From NCBI GenBank assembly GCA_030704615.1, contig CM060732.1:65949053-66013052 (forward strand): a stretch of DNA of 64,000 nt. The letters run 5' to 3'. Of this stretch, positions 45,617-56,308 are shown one piece after another. The notes beneath the pieces were generated by a model. That model ran no database searches. It was not told where the DNA came from and saw nothing but the letters and a program-made list of their open reading frames with translations. The translations under genes were made by a program, and so were the position numbers. Origin of the DNA: Takakia lepidozioides (lineage: Eukaryota > Streptophyta > Takakiopsida > Takakiales > Takakiaceae). Position 1 is the first letter of the stretch. Every line of letters begins with the position of its first letter.

Positions 45617-45741
45617 CCATTAGTTCATCCATCCGTCACCCATGTTCATTCATCCGTCACTCATCTTCATTCATCCTGACTCAGAATATTCAGAGCCGAA
45701 GGCGGTCAGCCTGCCAACCTGCCAACCGCGTTACGTACTAG

Positions 45742-45840
45742 AGAACGGGCCGTGTTTGGCCGATTCTGCCCTGTAAGCGGCCTTTGGGCGAGCCCTATGG
45801 CCGCGCACAGGGCAGAGTCGGCCAACGCGGCCCGTTCACT
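45742..45840. repeat. hairpin-type inverted repeat, GC-rich
   Basis: Left arm (GAACGGGCCGTGTTTGGCCG..., ending CTGCCCTGT at 45773) pairs with the right arm (45808-45840) with few mismatches, around a loop of about 34 bp. The motif GGCCGATTCTGCCCTG recurs near 46030, suggesting related foldback or MITE sequences. Confidence 0.75.
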
Positions 45841-46107
45841 GGCGTTAAAAGCAGGTGTGGCGGATTCTCGCCACTACGTGGCACAATATGATTGAGGTTC
45901 GATTATCGATTCAGAGCGGATATAAACGGGGCGAGAGCCTCAGGGGAAGGCGGGTGGGTTGATGGCTGATGACATGGGCCTCGGTGGTAGGTCTGCCGTC
46001 CTCAGTGCGTAATCGGCCATCCCTGCCGATTCTGCCCTGGGTGGCCGATTCGGCCTGAGAATTAGGCCGAAAAAGTGGCAGAATCCGCCACACCTGCTTT
46101 TAACGCC
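45841..46107. repeat. MITE-like segment with perfect 28-bp inverted ends
   Basis: The 28 bp starting GGCGTTAAAAGCAGG at 45841 are the exact reverse complement of 46080-46107. The enclosed 211 bp have no coding frame. No clear target duplication was seen. It abuts the preceding hairpin, so the two may form one compound element. Confidence 0.7.
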
Positions 46108-46887
46108 GGCAGACATCGCGGTAGTTCCACGTCAACCGCGTATGACCGGCTACTGGCAGTGGATATGAGGGCAACACAGTCTAACCGGTCACCGTGGACT
46201 ACGCGAGTCTCTCGCGTCGCGTAGATTTTCTCATCTCTCAACGTCTGTGAAGTTCCTTAAGTAGTCTGATGGAGGGAATTGCAAGGACAGAAGCGGAGAA
46301 ATCTGGACGCTAAAATTTTGTTCTCCCGTGGTATATGCATTACTCTGGATCGTTTTTTGTACTTCTCAAACTTTTGATGCTTCAATTCTCGTAGTTTCTG
46401 TCGGAATAGTTTGCTTCTCAGTTTCGTTTTGATTTCCTGGTCTGGAGCTTTGTTGCGTGTTCATTTCATACCTTTTACCTTGTTTTTGATTCGTCGGTCG
46501 CACTTTTGTACTTTGAAGAGGCGCTTGTTCTTGTGCCAGTTCTCTTTCTCGGCGACTCCATGTTCTGGTAAACTGTTTCTGGTCGTCGCTAGTGGTAGCT
46601 CCATCTGTGGGATGCTTGTCAAATGCACCATTTGCTCTCCAGCTTCTTTGCGTTTTGTTGTTGGCTGTCCACTGGTATGCTAGTCATACAGAGGACACAA
46701 GGGAAAGGAAGGAGGACGTGAATCGGAAAGTAGAGTGCAAGGACATTTCAGAAAGAGTGAATAGAGCGAGGTGAAGAGACAGTCAAACGCGGGCGGATTG
46801 TGAGCAGCTAAACGGAGGATCAGGAAAAAGTGAGACGTACGTCAGAGTTGCGCTTAGAACGCTTCATCAGCTGGTTTCTGCGCCACG

Positions 46888-48353
46888 ATGAATGATCTAC
46901 TGTCGAATTCCTTCTCCAAGGGACGAACTTATGTTGATCTGAAGCGGCAGAACTTCAGATCAGATTTGGAAGCCGGTCCAGAGCAAGAGATGGCCAGCAT
47001 GAGTACCAGCATGAGTACTGATAAGGACCTGTCTCGCTTTTTTGAGGAGGTTGGACAGATCAAGGACGAAATGGAGAGGATTAAACAGATTCTTGTCAAG
47101 TTACAAGACGCGAACGAGGAGAGTAAGACTATACATCGAGCGCAGGCTATGAAAGCACTGCGGGATCGGATGGACGCTGATGTTCTTGAAGTGAGCAATT
47201 TTGCAAGGTCCATCAAGCAAAAGCTTGAAGATCTTGACAGAGCTAATATTGCGAACCGCCGATTTAAGGGGTGTGAGGAGGGGACTCCAACAGATCGAAC
47301 TCGGACATCAATCACCAACAGCCTGAGGAAAAACTTAAAGGATGTCATGGGAGATTTTCAGATTCTTCGGCAGAAGATCGTGGGGGAGTACAGAGAGACC
47401 GTTGAGCGCAGGTTAGTGCTGAATTCTCCTCTTTCGGGGAATGTCTGTCATTCATGGAAGTCTCCTTTCTGCCTTGGTCTATGTATACGGAGTATTTTCT
47501 GACCGTTTCTACACAATATTGGCATGCTGACAGCCTTGTGTCAGACCTCATGATCAGGTTATGATCCCTGTGAGCCAGTTTTACTCACCAGGCTCTGAAT
47601 GTACTGTAGCGAACTCACCTTCTATCGTACAGCTGGAGTGACTGTAGGTGTGTGGATGTTACTTCTGTATATATGCTGGTAGCACAGGAATGGCCGCTGG
47701 CATGGGCCAGTGTTACTATGAATGTCTGGTTTGACTTGCTGTTATGTAAGAATGTTCGTCTGACCTAGACGGGGTTAGGTTTTATCCCGAAAGTGAATTT
47801 GTGTTTCTTAGCTGAGTTGTTGATGGGGAGAGTTCTTTGTCAACTCTGATCTGCTATTAGTGAAGACCCCTTAACACTTTTCTCACAGCCAGTTGATGAT
47901 GATGGGTGTGAAATATTTTGGGGCAGGTACTACACAATCACCGGGCACCAACCAGATGAAGAGACAATAGAGCACATCATTGAGACAGGAAAAAGTGAGA
48001 CTTTCTTACAACAGGCTATACAGGAGCAGGGGCGTGGGCAAATCATTGAGACCATTAGAGAGATTCAGGAAAGACATGATGCTGTGAAGGACATTGAAAA
48101 GAATCTCTTGGACTTGAACCAGATTTTCATGGACATGGCAGTGCTGGTTGAAGCCCAGGGAGAGCAGTTGGATGATATTGAGCAGAATGTGCACAGGGCA
48201 GCCTCGTATGTAGAGAGGGGCGCTGGGCAGTTGGCGAGTGCTAAGCGGCATCAAAGAAACTCTCGCAAATGCATGTGCATTGCCATCATTCTGATTATCA
48301 TACTGCTACTTATCATTCTGATTCCTACCTTGATAAGCTTAAAAGTAATCTAA
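46888..48353 (+). CDS. SYP1-type syntaxin (plasma-membrane Qa-SNARE), two exons
   Basis: Exons 46888-47411 and 47927-48353 join in phase (AG|G) to 316 residues. The N terminus (M-N-D-L-L-S-N-S-F) and the helical Habc domain (about residues 35-165) match the SYP11/12/13 group. The SNARE motif begins near residue 220 ([13 protein letters not shown]) with the central glutamine in L-D-L-N-Q-I-F. A single C-terminal membrane anchor ([12 protein letters not shown]) covers about the last 25 residues. The protein drives vesicle fusion at the plasma membrane or cell plate. An early-exon-only intron is common in this group. Which SYP1 member it is (SYP13-like seems most likely from the long C-terminal juxtamembrane Q-R-N-S-R-K) cannot be settled by eye. 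Confidence 0.93.
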
Positions 48354-49756
48354 GATGTTGTACTCTTGTTGTAGTTCCAAATTTGTATCAATATCTCTTG
48401 AAATTTTCCTCTGACATTCTTTGTCACATACTGCAGTCACCCTTCTCCCTATCTCATAGCTCTAGGGAGAATGTTAAAATAGGGCAACTTTTAATTGATG
48501 GTTTGATTGGCCTTATAAAGAATGGGCTTGGGAGGCCATTGGGCCTGCATTATCCCTACAAGTTTGGATGTTTTTCTTGCTACACAAATTGTGATGTCCG
48601 AGTTTCAGCACCGTCAAGAAGCAAAGTTACTTTTTCTGCAGAGGATGCTCTACCCAATTCTTCCATCGTCTTACTATTTTAGTAGGAGTTTTCCTGGCCT
48701 CTCTACCTCATCTTTCTGGTGAGCCTAGTGCAATCTTAAGATCTGCCCATGAAATCTGGCTGCAATATGTTGTCTTTCTTTCTTTCTTTTTTTACGCGCT
48801 GAAGTTAGCTGGTTAAAAGGTGGAGAGTTATTGAGCGGACTTGACTGTTGGAGACAATTTGCAAGATCAAGGGGTTTGGTGAGAAGCTCAGGTCATGGTT
48901 GCCTTGACATGCATTCTGCCATTTCTCTCAGATTTAAACTTCCTCTTGGTGGAGTAGTGGTTTGGCATTCCTCACAACTTGTCCAACTTCACAAATAAGC
49001 AGGAGCAATTTAGTCTTTGTTCTCATCTCTTTGTGCTCTGCGAGGGGAGCACACTCTACACAATTGGACTAGCAGTAAAAACAGGTGAGAAAGAATATGT
49101 GATGTTTCTTCTAGTGTACAGCCTAGATAGTCAGGAGTAGATTTCCATTCCGGCTGTGGCCGCAGGAAAAGCCTCCCTTGTGTTGTGTCTAAAATCTGAA
49201 CAAGCTGTTTGATGAATCAGCAACCCTCCTGTGTTATGTATTGCCTTCTCCTAAGAAGAAGCTGGCTGGATATTACTGAGAGGTGGCCAGGGAAAGAGGA
49301 TAACATTTTACAACAGCAGTTGTCAACAAAGCAAAAGAGGGTGGAGAACAGGTGAAATATCTGCCTGGAAGCAAGGTATGCTCTTGAGCTGGCATAGGCT
49401 TTGAGAGGAATGTTTTGCCTTTCTGCTTGCTTGGCAGGTCCTGCATCAGTCACTAAGCTCCTATGAGCTTGTGGTAGTGCAACTACTGAATAGCACTGGG
49501 CCATGAGTAGGGGAAAACAATTGAAACAGAATTGAGAAGCAGACATGACATTTTGGAGCCATACCAAGGGAATACAATTTGGGACCTGAGAGACTGTGAA
49601 TGAGAGCCAAACTGGGCTCTACAGCCTCATTACAGCAGCCCATGTGTAAGTGGGTGCCATTGACTGCCTGCCAACATGGGCACAGTCTTCCAGCCTGGCT
49701 CTTGGGCAAATTTGGAAAACGAGTGATGGTAATAAGGTCACACTCTTCTGTGGATC
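48354..49756. other. no gene seen
   Basis: This is SYP1 3' UTR followed by unique-looking sequence. Frames up to 137 codons occur but have no family features and overlap on both strands. Confidence 0.5.
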
Positions 49757-50000
49757 AAATGCTAGCTCTGTGCATTAATTTTGGTGTAGTAGGGCTGTGT
49801 TCCAGTGGTAAGGCACTCAATGGCCTGTGGGTCTGGGGTTCAAATCCCTATCATCTCATTGTCTGCCTTCGGGCTGGAGCTCTGCCCCTGTAATGCCTCC
49901 ATGCCTCAGAAAAGGGGTTTATTTTCCCCCTCAAGGCCCAGTTGCTGGGGGTGGTGTTTCCCTGGAAACAAACTAAAATAAAATACAAATTGATGCCTTT
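49757..50000 (+). mobile_element. tRNA-derived SINE, copy 1
   Basis: A tRNA-like head carries an A box (TCCAGTGGTAAGG near 49801) and a B box (GGTTCAAATCC near 49838) with correct spacing for an internal pol III promoter. A unique body with TGCCTTCGGGCTGG, TTTTCCCC and TTTCCCTGGAAACAAA follows, then an A-rich tail ending ATTGATGCCTTT. Copy 2 at 55256-55493 matches over the whole length. No target duplication was found. Confidence 0.8.
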
Positions 50001-50640
50001 GGGTTCGTTTTTCAACTTGTTTTAGATTCGCACCCTTTTAGTCAAATTGAAAAGTGTAATTAAAGCTTATTTATTTTTATTTTCCCTGCTCCCATGATAT
50101 GTGTTAACCTCTCCTGATTGTTACTTTGCTCTAGAAGGTTAACAAATTAGCGAGGGTAGACTTGGAAATGTTAGGGATGAAGAAATTCATTGTAAATGAG
50201 AAAGGTGGCCCCTAAGGGGGATGAAAGGGTGGCCATGGAGTAGGATGAACTGTAAAAGCAGAATTTATTGAAAATAACTATTTATCATAGATGAAAGAAC
50301 GAACATTAGGAGTAATGTAAGAACTTAATGCGCACGTCCGATCTCTGACAGGACGGTGCGATGGTTTTTGGTATGTCAAATCTTTCCCACTCCCTCATGG
50401 AACTAAAGGGAGTGTAACTCCAGGCGGGGTGACACTGGGTTATGTGGCAGAGAGTGTAAACTGCACTCGGGGTTACACCAGGTTACACGGAAGGGAGTGT
50501 AACTCCACTCGGTATAACTCACACTTGATCTTGAAATTAGAGTAAGTCCACATTTGGTTAAGTATAAAATGTACTAATAGGACACAAACTAAGGAGAATT
50601 ACACAAGACATTGGGCAACACCACCCGAGGTTACATTAGC
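50001..50640. other. no gene seen; short GTGTAACTCC-type repeats
   Basis: Between 50405 and 50530 the phrases GAGTGTAACTCCA and GGTTACACCAGG recur a few times. Nothing coding is seen. Confidence 0.5.
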
Positions 50641-50806
50641 TGGTGCCTCTAATGTCGATTTTGCAATAATCTTGAAGAGCAAAAGAAACGATCTAGGCTC
50701 GATAATACCGACCGTGGTGAATCTGTAGTGACGAGATTGATGTTTATATGTTTGATGCATATTCAATTAGAGAACTCAAGAGAAGATAGACATGCCAGTA
50801 CTGTAA
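50641..50806 (+). repeat. 166-bp dispersed repeat, copy 1
   Basis: About nine tenths identical to 63824-63989, same orientation, same length, from TGGTGCCT to CAGTACTGTAA. The 13 kb between the copies includes the LINE, SINE and MULE. It could be part of an unrecognised transposon family. Confidence 0.85.
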
Positions 50807-51577
50807 GTGAGGCTCATGGACAAGAGCAGCCGGCATGCATGGGGCTTGAGCAGCTGGCAGGGATGAATTGGAAAGCACAGCATTGAGATCCACTTGGAAG
50901 CTACAACCATACAATGCATTGTGGGATTGGTGATCTCAAGGAATAAACTCGGAATAAATAGCTTGTAAATGTCTACCCGAAACAAAACCAAGCCAACTTG
51001 GAAAAGTCCGATGGAGCGCAGGGGAGACACTACGGTATAGTATTCCAAGAGTAAGGGAAATTCTGCGTCACCACATTCAAACCACAAGTTATCCTACGAG
51101 CTGAGGCTAGCCGTCTAAATTTCAGCACCGTTTGACCATGTATGAGTAACATGAGAAAATCCTGCTGCTTTCCAGAAAGCCCAACGTCTACCTACTGCGA
51201 ATGAGCAGTGCTTCAACATCTCGACTAAATTCCCAAACATGGGCTGCATCATAAATTCATCAAACGAAGTATGGCTCAATTGAGAAAGCATAACGTCTCA
51301 GTTTCCTCCATGCATGCCAGATAGTTTTCCAAGCAAGGGACCCCACCTTCGGAACTGGATTTAGAGGAGCCCCCCTGAACCAGCCATCCAAGAGAATGCG
51401 GCCAAGATGGTAGTGTGAAAAGGTACAGAAGCTAAAGATGCTGCCTCACCAGAAGACTCCATGGACTGTTTGACAGAGTTGACTACTTCAGTTGACCAAA
51501 GCGCATCCCGTTTGCAAGTTAGGAGTGACACTCCACACAAATTTGCGAACCAAAATTGCGAAGCCATATACCATGTT
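50807..51577. other. no gene seen
   Basis: Short frames only. The DNA just right of the first 166-bp repeat is not shared with the right-hand copy as far as the window allows comparison. Confidence 0.45.
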
Positions 51578-52604
51578 TTTTTTTTTTTTTTTTTTTTAAT
51601 GAACAGGGGACAGAGGCCCTGATTGAACTTTGTTGAAGATTATTGTTGGGAAAAGGATTAAAACCCCTGAACACCATAAGGCACACACACCGTAATCAGT
51701 GATGTAACTTAGAGAACCAACACCTCATTGAGGCAAAGACCGATAAGTGGGACCCCGATCCAAGAAAAAACATTGCCAATCTAAGAGCGCCTAACCGATT
51801 GTCACACAACCAGTGGGGGGGTTGCGGAGGTCTCTCCCGGTAGGGGGCAGCTTTGTCCAGATGCAGGAGTCGACGGAGGCAGTCTCGAAGATAAGATTTT
51901 GCCTCCCCCAAGAGTCTTAAAATGATGCGTGGATGGCAGTTGCATTTGTCAGGTGGCGCTTGATGTCTGCACACACTTTGATCCAAGCTTTCCTGGATTC
52001 AATTCCAAGGTCATAAAAGATACTAGCGAGAATAGCTGAGAGAGTGGATGTTTTCCCTGAGAATGTCCTTACACAACGTGCTTTCCACAGGTGCCATAGG
52101 GTAGAGCTTATAAGAGGTTTCGAAAATGGAGCAGTTGAAAGATCTTTGCTTCGAGGTAGGGTCATAGTTTAGAAGAAAATCGGAAATAGATAGGGTTCCA
52201 GTGAGAATAGAATGCACTGTGATGAAGGGCCACAACTTAGCAGGGGCTTGGCAGTGAAGCAAATTGAGCTCGATAGTGTCAAGGGTGCCAGATTGGCAGC
52301 AAAAGCAGTGGAGAGCCTCGTCGAACTGAAGCCACTCCCCTACCTTCCAAACTCTATTTGCAAGCTGCCAGAGGAATGCTGCTATCTTAGCCGGGCGACT
52401 TCTAATCCACACTGAGGCCCCTATCAAAGCCCAGTTCTCATTCCTGAATCCAAGGTGCTCCCATCTTGCCTCCCATTTTGCATGCAGGGATTTAGTTTTG
52501 GATAGAGCTTTGTAGCCCTTCTTGGTTATGTAGTTGAAGAAAGGCTCTTGGTCCTTGAATTGCCATGAAGGCTGGGTAATGAGGTTCCACTCCCAGCCTG
52601 ACAT
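51578..52604 (-). pseudogene. 5'-truncated LINE (L1-type) ORF2 C-terminal remnant with poly(A)
   Basis: On the minus strand, 52604-52023 encodes a segment with the RT-associated zinc-binding (zf-RVT) pattern of plant L1 elements: K-I-A-A-F-L-W-Q-L-A, C-F-C-C-Q, L-L-H-C. It continues in another frame with T-L-W-H-L-W-K-A-R-C (about 52100). A run of about 20 T on the plus strand (51578-51598) is the poly(A) tail of the minus-strand element. The endonuclease and RT domains are absent, as expected for a 5'-truncated insertion. No clear target duplication is visible. Confidence 0.8.
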
Positions 52605-55255
52605 GTTTTCCTATCATGACCTACCGGCCTCTACAGGAACAACTTACCCTTTAGATCCATCATGTCCATAAGGAAAAACAGGGAAAATTAAAATAAAATC
52701 AATTTAAAATAAATGAATTAAAAAAAAACTACACCACGAATCTCCTTATGGAAAGCCCGCTGCAGTTGGACGCTTTGATAATGCCGACACCTCGGCTACA
52801 GCTATGCTTACAAAAGTTTCTTCGATATTACCATAGCTGCTAATTTGGCTTGGGTGAAGCTGCGTGCAAACATCAAGAAGACTCCAGAATGTCAGTATTC
52901 GTTCCTCGCTATCTTCCGACCGACATGGGGAAGGCAAGGCATCATATGCTACTGCACTGAGGCTGACTCATGTATCTGGCCACAACAAATCCCTCTGCAA
53001 TGAGGGGCCCTCCTCTTCTGCATCCCCTGAATTCGACAAATGTGACATTAATTGGAAACATGTAAAAGTAGCGACCAAGACTAAATTAAGCTCCCATAGA
53101 TAGTCCTTTCAGCTTCTATAGTCTTTCAATCATCCCTCTGTTGATAGGGAGAGGTTTCTTCCATTTGTGTTACACTCTATGTAGCCTTGTAGGCTGTTTA
53201 CTGTCATGCTCTCCTCCTTGGCATTTTGGCCTATGTCCAGGGTCAGTCACTTGGGTTCTTCCCTGCTTCTCGAATGTTCGCATTCTTGGTCCTTACTGTT
53301 CAAGTGTTACCACTCTTTGGATTGTCCCTCACGGACCCGTGTGATTAGGCCTTATGACGGCCTTCGGGTCTACAAGGGTTTTAATTTTTTTTTAAGAATA
53401 ATCTTTATAAAGCTCTCAAGGGCAAGTTACTCCCCTTTTATTTAAAAAGATAAAAATAATAATCTTGATTCTGCGCTAAGGTTTTTTAAAAAAAAATAAA
53501 AAATTAAACTGGCGATCCCGTAAGTGAAGACTCCGACCGAATTTGGTGTAACTAAGAGACACTTCACATTCGGCTACTGCCTCCTATCTGAGGTCAGCGC
53601 TATAGCTAATCTCTTCATTGAGAAACCCGCCCACCATTGGAATAAACCATACAAACAAAAACAGATTTTAGAATCAAGTTTATATACTTCTTTTTTGGCA
53701 ATGATCTTGGATTATTTAAACATGCATTACTAAAATTGGCAAGACATATCTAATTTCTTCTATTCAATCTACATTGCAACTCCTGTAATCTAATCTCTGA
53801 GAAAGACAATCAGCAAGAAAATACGCGCAAAAGTGGTACGATTTTTGTAAAACATGGAGAATATGATAGAATAGACACACCTAGGGTACAAATACGAGAC
53901 CATATTTGCATCGGGATATTGTTACATTTGTCCAAATATGATCTAATTGATATTTGTAATTGATTGTGTGTTCTGAGAATGTTAATTGAAATTTATTTTG
54001 AAGTTGTATTTTTTTGTTTCCTAACATGTCAATGGTGAAATCTCCAAGGAATATTTGTCGGGCATTCACGTGGTACCTTACGATATAATTCATGCAAGTG
54101 TAGTAGAAACAGTTGTAAAGGCATTTTAGGGGGGGTTATATATTGCAATGTTGCTGATATGAATTCAACGCCATTGTATATAAGGTTTTGCGCTCAATTG
54201 TGAAGTTTAAAGCGAAGAATAAACCTTAATCTTCATGTTCTTGATGCAGATATAAAACTTGTGATGGATAAATTGCTTAGCAAACGTTTGGCAGGACATG
54301 TTATCGTGTGTCTGGCAATGACCTTGGAGTATAACAGATGGTAATTATATTCATCATACTTATCTTCGTCAGTGATGTGAAACATGTGATAGAAACTTTG
54401 ATTTGGATAGTGACATGTTATTAATCTAACTTTTGTGTTTGTTTGTGTTTTTCAAGATTGGATAAGGTTTTGAGACATCGAATGGGTACTATGCTCAAAT
54501 TGAATTTGCACCTAGATATGAATTTGAAATCTTTTCAGGCAGGTTTGATAGACATTGTGAGGAATTCAATATGTTATTGGTCCTAAATGGAGTGATTTCA
54601 AATTCATCTCTGGGTGCAAATTCAAAAGACGCACAACCATAAGGTTGTGTCACACGACCATATGGTAAGTTGTAAGTGCGATTATGGGAATACTACCCAT
54701 CTAGGGTGAAGGGACCTAGCACTGCTTCGCACCCGGTGGACCTAAAATTTGTCGCGTGCACACTGGTGCCCCCATTCTTGCAGCCCTGCCTGCAAATTTG
54801 ATCCTCTCTTTTTCTCGCATTCTTGTTGCTTTTCTTTTAGTCCGTGGATCACTTGTTGGCTGGCTACAGTGTGCCCATTGAGCTTCCTCATCCCTGTCCA
54901 GGTTGGAAGGTGAGACCAAGTCAGTCTACTACCACAATGTCCATTCCAATCAATCGGTTTTGTATTCCTGGTTCAATACTACTACCGGCAGTAGTCAGCT
55001 GAGTACCCCCCATGTATGTGGTCAATCATCGATTATATTGTCATTAATTGCTTCTTCTCCTCATCATCATCCTCATGTTCACCATCTCCTCTGTGAGGTT
55101 GATTTCTTTCTTGTGATTAATGTGTTAGGGTTTCCGCGGTCATGTTGTCGAAGGGTTATTACCAGTGTTGGACTGGTATAAAGTACTGGTATATGCACTG
55201 GTATTAGATACCACACTAGTCTGGTATCGTTTGAGAAAATACTTGGTCATAATTG
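52605..55255. other. gene-poor region
   Basis: No supportable gene. A minus-strand frame at 52746-52937 has no recognisable content. AT-rich stretches occur near 52690-52730 and 53490-53520. The segment 53330-53395 (GGCCTTCGGGTCTACAAGGG then poly-T) looks like the 3' end of an unknown retroelement, but this is weak. Confidence 0.45.
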
Positions 55256-55493
55256 AAATGCTAGCTTTGTGCTTTAAATTTGTTGTTGTAGGGCTTTGGT
55301 CCAGTGGTAAGACACTCAATGGCCTGTGGGTCTTGGGATCAAATCCCTATCATCTGATTGTCTGCCTTCGGGCTGGGGCTCTGCCCCTGTAATGCCTCCA
55401 TGCCTCATAAAGGGGGGTTGATTTTCCCGAGTTGCTGGTGTGATGTTTTCCCTGGAAACAAAAAATAAAATAAAATACAAATTGATGCCTTTT
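55256..55493 (+). mobile_element. tRNA-derived SINE, copy 2
   Basis: Same family as 49757-50000: A box TCCAGTGGTAAGA near 55300, B box GATCAAATCC near 55338 (one change from the usual GTTC), the same body and A-rich tail. It is followed by a T-rich tract and lies about 95 bp left of the MULE terminal repeat. Confidence 0.8.
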
Positions 55494-55588
55494 AGACCTT
55501 TTTTTTCTTTTCTTTTTTTCCTTTTTTTTTATTAAAGGGGCCGAAGGCTCTTTGATAACCCTTCTAATCGGGACCCTACTATTGTTTG

Positions 55589-56162
55589 CTCTCATTTTAC
55601 AAGCGCGAGCTGACCGGTGGGCCCCGCGCATGGACGCCCGGCTCCCCCCCCACCCGCCGCTGCGCGCGGTCGCCCAGCTGCTGCCGCGGCCCACTAGCCA
55701 CGGCCCACCAGCTGCGCCCGTGGCACCCCGCCCACGCTCAGGCGCGGCCCGCATCACGCTCCGCCACGCCCCCAGTCCGGCGCGGCCAGTCCGCCCGCCA
55801 GTCCGCTGCCCGTGAGTCCAGTTCCCCCAGTCCGACAAACTGCCAGTGTGCCGGCCAGTCCGCTGTGCACGCCAGTCCGTTGTGCCAGTCCCCGCAAGTC
55901 CACCCAACAGTCCGCTGTGCCCGTCTGCTGCCCCCAGTCTGCCAGTCTGCAATCCGCGCCGGCCGAAGGATCTGGATCATCCATTCTGAGAAACCCAACC
56001 GCGCCATCCATGCCATTCCGCTGTGCCAGTCCGGCCAGTCCACCCAACAGTCTGCCTGCCAGTCCGCCGCCCATGAGTCCGCTTTCCTCCAGTCCACTGA
56101 TGATGCCGCATCTGGACCGTCCGTTCGTAAATGCCATCTGAGCCCTCCATTTTTAGGGCATG
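55589..56162 (+). repeat. MULE left terminal inverted repeat
   Basis: GC-rich and pairs with 63572-63211. It has a block of about 130 bp (roughly 56012-56140) absent from the right arm, made of CAGTCCGC-type motifs. Long frames on both strands here are an effect of GC richness. Confidence 0.85.
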
Positions 56163-56308
56163 AATTCAAACCTTATCCCTGCCGCTTGCCACTTGCCAGC
56201 AGCCGCGAACGTGCGCACTGATGCTCCTTGCACGTTGTCCATCGTGTCCAGTGTATTGCGGCGCGTTTCTTGCAGGTTCTGAAGCGTGTCCTCTGTACTG
56301 TATAGGGC

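Larger units (their letters stand above)
45617..46887. promoter_or_regulatory. divergent intergenic region of the PTP and SYP1 genes
   Basis: The two genes are transcribed away from this 1.3 kb interval, so it should hold both promoters and leaders. It contains two foldback-like inverted repeats (45742-45840 and 45841-46107). No coding frame can be supported. Confidence 0.6.

Noticed and set aside
49789-49860. A functional tRNA gene
   Set aside because: A and B boxes are present, but the acceptor stem and cloverleaf do not close, and the sequence continues into a shared SINE body.
55586-56221. Pro/Ser/Cys-rich ORFs of 110-211 codons in the MULE left arm
   Set aside because: They occur on both strands in several frames because the terminal repeat is very GC-rich and repetitive.
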